Shown one piece after another: positions 34,008-41,719 of a stretch of 54,633 bases of DNA. The stretch's first letter is position 1; every line of letters starts with the position of its first letter. The notes under the pieces were generated by a model. The model saw only the letters and a program-made list of their open reading frames with translations. It ran no database searches and was not told where the DNA came from. The stretch is from NCBI GenBank assembly GCA_964466055.1, contig CAYXLW010000010.1, positions 1 through 54,633 on the forward strand, in the 5' to 3' direction. The position numbers and the translations under genes are program-made. The stretch comes from CAYXLW01 sp964466055. Lineage in GTDB: Bacteria > Patescibacteriota > Gracilibacteria > GCA-2401425.

Positions 34008-34670
34008 ATGGATATTGGAAAACTTGGTAAAAAAATTGGCGAAGGTTTTCAATATAGTGTATATAAAACACCTGAGAATAATAGTGTTATAAAAATACCC
34101 AAAGGAGATTTTATGTCTTACGATAAGCTCATGAAAGAACTTGAACTATTTTATAAACATTTTGAAAAATGGCTGGTTGATACTAAAATATTTAAAAATA
34201 AAGAATATGGCTATCATATTGAACAACCATTGATTGCAAACTTAAAAAATATAAGCATTGAAAACATTGAAGATCTTCGAAGTATCTTAGAAGAAATATT
34301 AGAAGAGAATAAGAAGGCTAAAAGAGATGATAATATAGAGCTGGAGCTTATAGGGCTTGAAGGAAATATTAAGTTTTTATTATCCAAAATAGATAACCAA
34401 AAACAATTATCGCTTCTTGCTTCCAAGCTTTTTCAAAATAAAATTTTAGAAAATTATTTTTGTGGAAATCTTCAGAAATGGTATAATGAAGAGCATCGTT
34501 TAGAATTATCAAATGTTGTATCTGGAACTGTAAACAATATTCGTGGGGTCTTTTTACATGATTTAGGTATTTTGCATCATAAAGGATCTCTTTTCGAAAC
34601 TGTTAAGGCAAAAGTTATTAGTAAAATCAATAGAAGATTGATTGAAGCTCATTTTAATTTAAATGTTTAA
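34008..34670 (+). CDS. Small protein with kinase-like N-terminus, unknown function
   Basis: The product is 220 aa. Residues 5-32 look like a protein-kinase N-lobe: the glycine loop KKIGEGFQYSVYKTPENN, then VIKIPKG with a candidate ATP-binding Lys. The middle is helical and charged. Near residue 180 FLHDLGILHHKGSL could stand for a catalytic region, but no clear HRD or DFG motif is present. It may be a divergent kinase-fold protein or a pseudokinase, or the likeness may be by chance. Its last 12 bases overlap the 3' end of the convergent metK gene. Confidence 0.7.
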   Translation: MDIGKLGKKIGEGFQYSVYKTPENNSVIKIPKGDFMSYDKLMKELELFYKHFEKWLVDTKIFKNKEYGYHIEQPLIANLKNISIENIEDLRSILEEILEENKKAKRDDNIELELIGLEGNIKFLLSKIDNQKQLSLLASKLFQNKILENYFCGNLQKWYNEEHRLELSNVVSGTVNNIRGVFLHDLGILHHKGSLFETVKAKVISKINRRLIEAHFNLNV

Positions 34671-35819
34671 GTATTTTTTCAGCTCATCAACTTTGTCTAA
34701 TTGTTCCCAAGGTAAATTTTTTGTATTTTCTCCGAAATGACCATAAGATGCTGTTTGTTGATAAATAGGACGAAGTAAATCAAGGTGCCTTATTATCCCA
34801 GAGGGGCTACAATCAAAGGTTTTTTTAATAATGTCTTCTAGTTTTTCATCAGAGATTTTTCCTGTTCCAAAGGTATCTATTAATATACTTAGTGGTTGGG
34901 TTATTCCAATTGCATATGAAAGTTGAATTTGGCATTTTTTAGCAAGCCCTGCCGCAACTATATTTTTAGTTATATACCTCGCCATATATGTAGCAGACCT
35001 ATCTACTTTTGATGGGTCTTTCCCTGAAAAACAACCTCCTCCATGCGGAGCATATCCTCCATATGTATCTACAATAATTTTCCGTCCTGTAAGACCGGCA
35101 TCTCCTAATGGACCACCTATTACAAATTTACCTGTTGGATTAACATAAACTTTAGTCTTTTCATCAAAAAAGGTTTTTAAAACTGGTTTTATAACTTTTT
35201 CTAAAATATCTTTCTCTATTTTTTCATGAGAAACATTTGGATTATGTTGAGCTGAAACTACAACTGTATCTACTCTTTTTGGTTTCATCGTTTTTTTGTC
35301 ATATTCAACTGTTATTTGCGTTTTTCCATCTGGTCTCAAATATTCTAACGTTTTGTTTTTTCTAACTTGTGATAATTTTTTAGCCAATTTATGTGCCAAA
35401 GAAATAGGCAATGGCATAAAATCATCCGTTTCATCACAAGCAAATCCAAACATTATTCCTTGATCGCCAGCACCTAATTCTTCATCATCTCTTTCGTCTA
35501 CTCCTCTAGCTATATCTGGCGACTGTGTGCCTATTGAGTTAATCACTCCACAGGTTTCAAAGTCAAATCCATATTTTGCTCTTGTGTATCCTATGTCATG
35601 AACAACCTTTCTTACAATTTTATCTATATTAATATATGTTTTTGTTTTTATTTCTCCAAACACAAAAACTATTCCTGTTTTTACTGCAACTTCACATGCA
35701 ACTTTTGCTTTTTTGTCTTTTTTTAATATTGCATCTAGTATCGCATCTGATATTTGATCACAGATTTTATCTGGATGTCCTTCTGTTACAGATTCTGATG
35801 TAAAAAAAACGCTGTTCAT
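34659..35819 (-). CDS. metK: S-adenosylmethionine synthetase
   Basis: The product is 386 aa, the normal family length. It makes SAM from methionine and ATP. Motifs: FTSESVTEGHPDKICDQISD at residues 6-25, GEIKTKTYI near 55, GAGDQGIMFGFACDET near 115, the phosphate loop GGPLGDAGLTGRKIIVDTYG near 235, and GGGCFSGKDPSKVDRSATYMA near 258. All catalytic segments look intact. The 3' end overlaps the 34008 gene tail to tail. No SAM riboswitch or Shine-Dalgarno is visible upstream. Confidence 0.98.
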   Translation of the reverse strand: MNSVFFTSESVTEGHPDKICDQISDAILDAILKKDKKAKVACEVAVKTGIVFVFGEIKTKTYINIDKIVRKVVHDIGYTRAKYGFDFETCGVINSIGTQSPDIARGVDERDDEELGAGDQGIMFGFACDETDDFMPLPISLAHKLAKKLSQVRKNKTLEYLRPDGKTQITVEYDKKTMKPKRVDTVVVSAQHNPNVSHEKIEKDILEKVIKPVLKTFFDEKTKVYVNPTGKFVIGGPLGDAGLTGRKIIVDTYGGYAPHGGGCFSGKDPSKVDRSATYMARYITKNIVAAGLAKKCQIQLSYAIGITQPLSILIDTFGTGKISDEKLEDIIKKTFDCSPSGIIRHLDLLRPIYQQTASYGHFGENTKNLPWEQLDKVDELKKYLNI

Positions 35820-35919
35820 TGTGAGGCAAGTTAATTAATGAGAGGTTGTTGAAAAACAAAGAAAGAAAGAGTCATAAATGTTTTTTATCTTAGGTTTCTG
35901 GTTCTTATTTTTTTACATC

Positions 35920-35947
35920 TTGATTTATAGCTTAAAACCCTTAAAAT
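35920..35947 (+). promoter_or_regulatory. Probable promoter of dnaN
   Basis: TTGATT (35920-35925), 16-nt spacer, TAAAAT (35942-35947), 24 nt before the dnaN start. Confidence 0.6.
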
Positions 35948-35970
35948 CACAATGAATAAACACTTATATT

Positions 35971-37080
35971 ATGAAATTTTCTGTTAAAAGAGATGAATTC
36001 TTACACGGGATTAATATTGCTTCTCGAGCTGTATCTTTAAACAATACTCTTCCGATTCTTTCTAATATTCTTTTACGAACCGAAGGGAAAAAATTGTATT
36101 TTGAGGCAACCAACCTAGAGATTGCTATTAAATACTTTCTAGAAACTGAGATTATGAATGAGGGAAAAATAACTATTCCTGCTAGGTTGTTTCAGAGCTA
36201 TGTTTCTCTTCTTGAAGACAAAGAACTAAGCGTTAATATTTCGGATTCTCAAACTATAAACATACTTTCATCTAATTCTAAAACTCAAATAAAAGGACTT
36301 TCTGCTGAGGATTTTCCACAAATACCAAGCGTTGAACGACGTTTTGAGTTGTCAATTCCTGCTAAAGAATTATCTGAGAGTATTCCTAGAGTGATTTTTG
36401 CAGCTTCTTCTAATTCTGCTAGACCGGTTCTTTCTGGAATCCTTCTTCATGGAGAAGGAGCCCAGTTAAAGTTTGCCGCAACTGATTCTTATAGACTTTC
36501 TGAAAAAATAATAACATTAGACAATCCACTTGATGAGGAATTGCAGGTTATTGTTCCTGCAAAGTCAATGCTGGAATTACATCGCCTTATTGGTGAAGAT
36601 CTTTCTAAAAATATTGTTTTAATTATTTCAAATAATCAGATTCTCTTTAAAATTGGGAATATTGAGCTTACCTCTCGACTTATTTCTGGACAATTCCCAA
36701 ATTATAAACAAGTTATTCCTGCAGGGGCTAAGTCGAAAGTTATAATTGATAAGTCTGAATTATCTCAAAATATAAAACGTGTAAGCCTTTTTGCTAAAGA
36801 AAATAATAATAATATTAAGTTAGGATTGTTTCCTGATAATCAGAAATTTGTTATTACAACTGATGCTACACAAATTGGAACCGAAGAAGCTCAGTTAAAT
36901 GCTAAAATTGAAGGAGATGAAAATAAAATAGCCCTAAATTCCGAATACTTTCTTGACCTATTGAATACTCTTCCTTCTGGAGAAATAACAATATCTGTTG
37001 ATAATAAATTAGCGCCTGCCCTTATAACTCACAAAGATGTTAAAGATTTTCTTCACATTATAATGCCTTTAAAGTTATAA
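35971..37080 (+). CDS. dnaN: DNA polymerase III beta subunit (sliding clamp)
   Basis: The product is 369 aa, the usual length. The clamp dimer encircles DNA and holds polymerase III. Family features: MKFSVKRDEFLHGINIASRAV, LPILSNILLR near residue 27, KGLSAEDFPQIPSV near 110, RPVLSGILLHGE near 155, FAATDSYRLSEK near 172, ISGQFPNYKQVIP near 235, and the C-terminal HIIMPLKL. dnaA is not adjacent here. A terminator follows. The gene lies about 2 kb from the DnaA-box-like cluster at 38139-39367. Confidence 0.98.
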   Translation: MKFSVKRDEFLHGINIASRAVSLNNTLPILSNILLRTEGKKLYFEATNLEIAIKYFLETEIMNEGKITIPARLFQSYVSLLEDKELSVNISDSQTINILSSNSKTQIKGLSAEDFPQIPSVERRFELSIPAKELSESIPRVIFAASSNSARPVLSGILLHGEGAQLKFAATDSYRLSEKIITLDNPLDEELQVIVPAKSMLELHRLIGEDLSKNIVLIISNNQILFKIGNIELTSRLISGQFPNYKQVIPAGAKSKVIIDKSELSQNIKRVSLFAKENNNNIKLGLFPDNQKFVITTDATQIGTEEAQLNAKIEGDENKIALNSEYFLDLLNTLPSGEITISVDNKLAPALITHKDVKDFLHIIMPLKL

Positions 37081-37103
37081 TTTTTATTTTTACCTACAAA
37101 ACA

Positions 37104-37128
37104 AAAAACAGAGAAACTCTGTTTTTTT
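37104..37128 (+). terminator. Rho-independent terminator after dnaN
   Basis: AAACAGAG/CTCTGTTT stem (37106-37113 and 37117-37124), AAA loop and a seven-T run; preceded by an A run, so it could also serve the convergent minus-strand gene. Confidence 0.9.
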
Positions 37129-37151
37129 GTGTTTACTAATATTAAGAAACT

Positions 37152-37884
37152 TTATTCGTCAATTCCTAAGCTTTTTCTAATATCATCAACTGCAGCTGTT
37201 TCTTCTCCTTGTGCACTATTTTGTTCTTGTTCCATTTCAAGAGCCTCCCACTCTGCCGCATGTTTAGCTTCTAGTGCCCTTAATTGTTCTTTATGTTTTA
37301 CATCAAGCTCTGAAAACTTTCTTTTTTCTTCTTCAAAAATTTTTATAAGCTCATCAATTTGATATTGTGAAAGCTTTGGAATCGATTCAATAATCCTTTT
37401 CTTTTCATCTTTAGATAGAGAAATTGAGCCTGCCAAAAGTTGAAGAAAATAATTTTCATCAAATTTAAGGTTATGTGACGGTATTTTTATTGTGGTTTTA
37501 AATCCTCTATCTCGTCCAAATGATCCAATAGGAACAATCGGATCTTGTTGTCCCATAGGTGGTGGTGGCATCATTCCTCCTCCTTGTTGTCCCATAGGCG
37601 GTGGCGGCATCATTCCTCCTCCTTGTTGTCCCATAGGCGGTGGTGGCATCATTCCTCCTCCTTGTTGTCCCATAGGTGGTGGCGGCATCATTCCTCCTCC
37701 TTGTTGTCCCATAGGTGGTGGCGGCATCATTCCTCCTCNNNNNNNNNNNNNNNNNNNNNNNNNNNNNNNNNNNNNNNNNNNNNNNNNNNNNNNNNNNNNN
37801 NNNNNNNNNNNNNNNNNNNNNNNNNNNNNNNNNNNNNNCTTGTTGTCCCATAGGCGACTGTCCATTGTTTTGTGGATATGACAT
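37152..37884 (-). CDS. Pro/Met/Gly tandem-repeat protein, interrupted by the assembly gap
   Basis: The start is MSYPQNNGQSPMGQQ at 37884. After the gap the frame continues as tandem 13-residue units GGGMMPPPPMGQQ (39 bp each), five complete ones being visible at 37544-37738. The C-terminal 130 residues are unique: IPSHNLKFDENYFLQLLAGS, KIIESIPKLSQYQIDEL-like helices and a long charged coiled coil (KHKEQLRALEAKHAAEWEAL). The parts before and after the Ns fall in different frames only because the gap length is arbitrary. No signal peptide. The fold and function are unknown; proline-rich arms often bind partner proteins. Confidence 0.75.
37544..37738 (-). repeat. 39-bp tandem repeat (five visible units)
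   Basis: Five 39-bp units differing at a few third-codon positions, ending exactly at the gap. One partial unit resumes at 37839. The true copy number is unknown. Confidence 0.95.
37739..37838. other. Assembly gap (100 N)
   Basis: One hundred unknown bases inside a tandem repeat: a scaffolding placeholder where identical 39-bp units could not be assembled. Confidence 0.98.
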
Positions 37885-38063
37885 TTTTTTATGTTTAAAT
37901 TATGATAAGTTTATCAAGTATATTTAAAAAAATAAATGATATTTTTTATAACTTGATCTTAATTTTATCATATTACACAGATTTGTCAACACATTTTCAG
38001 ATTTCTTTATGATGATATTTTTTATTTTTGATAAAGTGTTTCTGGTTATTTATTGTACTTTAT

Positions 38064-39386
38064 ATGCAAATAATTCTTCTTTGTGCTGGAGTTTCAAGTC
38101 GAATGCAACCCATAAGTGAGAAAATTTTTTTAGAGTTTTGTGGAAAACCATTACTTGAACATCAAATTGAGAATATTTCCTCATTTTCTGATTTTAAAGA
38201 TTTTGTCATTGTTGGAAATGATAAGAACATAAAAAGAATTATTGATATTTGTTCTAAATTTAAAAGGCTCAATTTTGTTTTTTGTATACAAGAAAACTTA
38301 AAAGATGGGATGAAGGGGGCAATTAGCGCTTGTAAAGATAAAATTTACACTGCAGCTTTAGTTGTAAACTCTAATGATATTGTGGAAAAGTTTTTACTGA
38401 AGGAAGTCCTAAAGATAAGCAAAAAATCGAATTATGATTCTATTATATGTGGGAAAATTGTGGAAAAATATTTCCCAGGAGGATATTTATCTATTAATAA
38501 AAAAGGTTTTCTTGTTGATATTGTGGAAAAACCAGGAGAGGGAAATGAGCCATCTGATATTATAAATATTGTTGTTCATTATTTTAAAAATTTTTCTGAA
38601 TTTATTAAAATTGTGGAAAAAGAAAACAATTCCACAGATGATGCATATGAAATTGGGCTTAAAAAATACTGTAAAAAGAAAGATGTTTTTGTTTTAAGGT
38701 ATAGGGGATTTTGGCAGGCATTAAAATATCCTTGGCACATCCTTGATCTTCAGAACTATTTTTTATCCAAAACAAAATCTTTTATTTCACCTAATTCTCA
38801 AATAGCTAAAAATGTTACTATTAGGGGTAATGTATATATTGAAAAAGGGGTTAAGGTTTTTGAAGGTGCCACAATTGTTGGTCCTGCATATATTGGTGAA
38901 AATTGTGTTGTCGGTAACAATTCTTTTATAAGAGAATCTATCATTGGAAAAAATTGTGTTATTGGGTTTAATACTGAAATTACTCGGTCTTTTTTACATA
39001 AAAACATCTGGACTCATTCAAACTACATAGGAGATTCTATTATAGATCAAAATGTATCTTTTGGATCTGGAACCATCACCGGCAACTTACGATTAGATGA
39101 AAATGAGATTTATGTTGAAATTAAAGGGGAAAAAATAGCCTCTGGAAAAAATAAGTTGGGGAGCATTGTTGGAGAAAACACAAGATTTGGAATTAATTGT
39201 TCTATTAATCCTGGAATTAAAGTTGGTGGAGGTGCTTTTATTGCAAGCGGTGTAAATGTTCAAAAAAATGTGGAAAATAATGTGTTTATATATTCAAGAC
39301 AAGAACTTATTAAAAAGAGAAATATTTCAGTGGTTTCAGTTGAAGACAGAAAAATGGTTGTGGAAAAGAATTTTTCTAGAGAATGA
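38064..39386 (+). CDS. GlmU-like nucleotidyltransferase with left-handed beta-helix domain
   Basis: The product is 440 aa from ATG 38064. An in-frame earlier ATG at 38028 only adds a hydrophobic dozen residues before the normal start MQIILLCAGVSSRMQPISEK, so I prefer 38064. The N-terminal domain is a sugar-phosphate nucleotidyltransferase (nucleotide loop as given, then FCGKPLLEHQIENI). From about residue 235 hexapeptide repeats form a beta-helix (NSQIAKNVTIRGNVYIEKGV, IGENCVVGNNSFIRESIIG). This layout is shared by GlmU and by sugar-1-P uridylyl/thymidylyltransferases; the substrate cannot be told. The gene carries seven copies of TGTGGAAAA. Confidence 0.85.
   Translation: MQIILLCAGVSSRMQPISEKIFLEFCGKPLLEHQIENISSFSDFKDFVIVGNDKNIKRIIDICSKFKRLNFVFCIQENLKDGMKGAISACKDKIYTAALVVNSNDIVEKFLLKEVLKISKKSNYDSIICGKIVEKYFPGGYLSINKKGFLVDIVEKPGEGNEPSDIINIVVHYFKNFSEFIKIVEKENNSTDDAYEIGLKKYCKKKDVFVLRYRGFWQALKYPWHILDLQNYFLSKTKSFISPNSQIAKNVTIRGNVYIEKGVKVFEGATIVGPAYIGENCVVGNNSFIRESIIGKNCVIGFNTEITRSFLHKNIWTHSNYIGDSIIDQNVSFGSGTITGNLRLDENEIYVEIKGEKIASGKNKLGSIVGENTRFGINCSINPGIKVGGGAFIASGVNVQKNVENNVFIYSRQELIKKRNISVVSVEDRKMVVEKNFSRE
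38139..39367. repeat. Cluster of seven TTTTCCACA (DnaA-box-like) 9-mers
   Basis: TGTGGAAAA, whose complement TTTTCCACA fits the relaxed DnaA box TTWTNCACA, occurs at 38139, 38381, 38459, 38522, 38612, 39269 and 39359, all in one orientation. I saw no other exact copy of the 9-mer in the rest of the window. Several copies encode a VEK tripeptide with GTG for Val, although GTT and GTA seem commoner in this genome. The cluster starts about 1 kb after dnaN. Confidence 0.6.
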
Positions 39387-39520
39387 AAATTAATCTTAGT
39401 AGATAACTCACTTTTTAAATAAGAATGTAATTTATTTTATTGTTTATAAATATAAAGTGAAATTATGACAAGCTATTACTATTACTACTAAATATATAAA
39501 TATATAAATAATAATTAATA

Positions 39521-40189
39521 ATGATAATTTTTAAACATATATATAAATCATATTATAATAATGAAATATTAAAAAATATTTCAATTGAAGTTAATTATAA
39601 GGAATTTATTTGTATTGTTGGAAATTCAGGAGAAGGAAAAACTACAATATTAAACTTAATTTTAGGAAAAGAAAAAACAGATAGTGGAAATATTTTTATA
39701 GATGGAATATCAATAAATAATTTACATTCACAGCATTTACAATTTTATAGAAAAAAAATAGGGGTTATTTTCCAAGATTTTAAGCTTTTTCAAAATAAAA
39801 CAATATTTGAGAACATATCCTTTATTTTAGAAATATGTAAAGAAAAAAAAGATCAAATTTTTAATAAAGTAAAAAAATCTTTAGAAATTGTTGGTTTAGA
39901 AGAAAAAATAGCTCATTTCCCCTCTGATTTATCAGGAGGAGAAATTCAAAGAATTGCAATAGCTAGGGCAATAGTTCATGATCCTAAAATTATTCTTGCA
40001 GATGAACCTACGGGGAATTTGGACCCAGAAAACACAAAAATGATTTTAGAAATCTTAAAAAAGATTAATAGAGAAATGGAAGCTACAATTATTTTAGCAA
40101 CACATAATCCACTAGTTTCAGATTACCTAAAAACAAGAGTTATCTGTTTAAAAAATGGAGAGATTTTATATGATAAAATGAATGTGTAG
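39521..40189 (+). CDS. ftsE: FtsE-like ABC transporter ATPase
   Basis: The product is 222 aa, as FtsE. Motifs: Walker A GNSGEGKT near residue 33, Q-loop GVIFQDFKLF near 85, ABC signature LSGGEIQRIAIARAI near 138, Walker B IILADEPTGNLDP near 158 and the switch His in ILATHN near 193. In other bacteria FtsE with FtsX couples division to wall hydrolases such as EnvC. No ftsX follows; the next gene is a UPF0489 protein. LolD-type or another small exporter ATPase remains possible. Confidence 0.85.
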   Translation: MIIFKHIYKSYYNNEILKNISIEVNYKEFICIVGNSGEGKTTILNLILGKEKTDSGNIFIDGISINNLHSQHLQFYRKKIGVIFQDFKLFQNKTIFENISFILEICKEKKDQIFNKVKKSLEIVGLEEKIAHFPSDLSGGEIQRIAIARAIVHDPKIILADEPTGNLDPENTKMILEILKKINREMEATIILATHNPLVSDYLKTRVICLKNGEILYDKMNV

Positions 40190-40204
40190 TAATAATTAAG
40201 ATCA

Positions 40205-40969
40205 ATGGAATATAAATATAAAAGAATTTTATGGGATATTGAAAAATTTTTAAACGAAAATATTGATTTTAAAAAAAAGAAAAAACTAGTAAATTTTGAA
40301 AAAATAACAAGAAATGTCTTTATTGAGAAGGAAAATAGGGGGAACAACTCTTTTCAATATTATCCTGATAAAAAAATACATATTGCGAGGATTGTACAAG
40401 GAAACAAAGACGACATAAAGAAAGGAAATAAAATAACTTTTATTGAAACAATTGATAATAAATTAAAAAAAGAAATAGGAATAAAAGATTTTGTTTGTGG
40501 GTATACCAATAAAAGCAACACTCCAATATTTATTTGCGATAACCATAACCATGTTCTAGAAGCATGGAACCTTTTTTCAGATGAAAACCTGAAACTAATT
40601 CACATTGATCAGCATAAAGATAATAAACGCTTTATTGGGAACACAAATAACTGGAGAAAAGAATCCAAAATATGTGATTATATTGATTGTGCAATTAAAA
40701 AGAATTGGATTAAAAAAGATTATTATTCATTTATAAACAACAGTGATTTAAAACATTTAGATGCGATAAAAAAGATCCCAAATAATATTTTAAATATAGA
40801 CTTAGATTTTTTTTCACAAGAAGCAACACATATTTCACTAGAAAATAAACTAAAACTAATATTGTTTTTTTTATCTAAAGCACAAATAATAACATTAGCA
40901 ACATCTCCTCTTTTTATTGATCAAGATTTTGCTATAGAAATAGGGAAATTATTTTGGGAATACTTATAA
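40205..40969 (+). CDS. UPF0489-family protein
   Basis: The product is 254 aa. Conserved-looking segments fit UPF0489 (arginase-like fold with metal-binding Asp and His): PIFICDNHNHVLEAWNL near residue 112, LKLIHIDQHKDN near 133, NNILNIDLDFFS near 200 and TLATSPLFIDQDFAIEI near 228. The D-x-H and D-x-D pairs suggest a bimetallic hydrolase site. The substrate is unknown for the family. It starts 15 nt after ftsE and ends 9 nt before purN, so the three probably share a transcript. Confidence 0.75.
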   Translation: MEYKYKRILWDIEKFLNENIDFKKKKKLVNFEKITRNVFIEKENRGNNSFQYYPDKKIHIARIVQGNKDDIKKGNKITFIETIDNKLKKEIGIKDFVCGYTNKSNTPIFICDNHNHVLEAWNLFSDENLKLIHIDQHKDNKRFIGNTNNWRKESKICDYIDCAIKKNWIKKDYYSFINNSDLKHLDAIKKIPNNILNIDLDFFSQEATHISLENKLKLILFFLSKAQIITLATSPLFIDQDFAIEIGKLFWEYL

Positions 40970-40978
40970 AATTTAATT

Positions 40979-41563
40979 ATGAATTTTGCAATTTTAGCTT
41001 CGACAAATGGAACAGACTTGCCAGCGATATTCCAAGCATTTGAATTTGGGAAAATAAAAGGAGGAATAGTTTGTGGTATTGTTAATAACAAAAATTGTGG
41101 AGCTAAAACAAAGCTAGAAGAAAGAAAAATATCAACATTTTTTGTTAATCATAAGAAAAGAACTCGAGAAGATTTCGATAACGAAATATCAAAAATATTA
41201 AAAGAACATAAGGTAGATTACATAGTTTGTGTTGGATTTATGCGAGTTTTGTCTAAAAAATTTGTTAAAGATTGGAATAAAAAAATATTAAATATTCATC
41301 CTTCCTTACTTCCTAGCTTTCCAGGTGCACATGCTGTCGAGGATGCTCTGAGAGCAAAGGTAAGTAAAACTGGAGTTACAGTTCACTTTGTTGACGAAGG
41401 AGTCGATACAGGTCCAATTTTGTCCCAAAGAGAGGTTGTTATAGAAGAAGATGAAACGGTTGAATCTTTAAAAGGTAAAATTCAAAAAATAGAACAGGAA
41501 CTATATCCTGAGGTTTTGGAAAAAATTTCAAAAGCACGAGGAGAAACGAGTGATTTTGTCTAA
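40979..41563 (+). CDS. purN: Phosphoribosylglycinamide formyltransferase
   Basis: The product is 194 aa, the usual length. It transfers a formyl group from 10-formyl-tetrahydrofolate to GAR in purine synthesis. Motifs: FAILASTNGTDLPAIFQAF at the start, CVGFMRVLSKKFV near residue 80, the catalytic ILNIHPSLLPSFPGAHA with Asn-x-His near 103, and VHFVDEGVDTGPILSQ near 138. The substrate-side loop is a little unusual (STNGTDL where GS.GSN.. is common). Other purine genes are not in the window. Confidence 0.93.
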   Translation: MNFAILASTNGTDLPAIFQAFEFGKIKGGIVCGIVNNKNCGAKTKLEERKISTFFVNHKKRTREDFDNEISKILKEHKVDYIVCVGFMRVLSKKFVKDWNKKILNIHPSLLPSFPGAHAVEDALRAKVSKTGVTVHFVDEGVDTGPILSQREVVIEEDETVESLKGKIQKIEQELYPEVLEKISKARGETSDFV

Positions 41564-41719
41564 CTCGTTCTTATGCGACATATTTTCATAATTTAAACAG
41601 CAGTTTGTATATTATACGAAAAATTTGACGGTTTTAAAAAAACATCCTCAACAATTATTTTGATACCAAAAAGTCAAAAACGAATTCTATTAATCAAGGA
41701 AACAAATTTAAAGCTGATA

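Noticed and set aside
37544..37738. CRISPR array
   Set aside because: The 39-bp units are directly tandem without spacers and encode a regular 13-residue peptide.
37492..37927. Overlapping frames through the gap and the 39-bp repeats
   Set aside because: They are shadow frames of the tandem repeat; only the minus-strand frame with unique N- and C-terminal ends is coherent.
9198..39386. UGA read as glycine (Gracilibacteria code)
   Set aside because: yidD, the chorismate enzyme and the nucleotidyltransferase end at TGA at the expected family length, and no conserved Gly falls on TGA.
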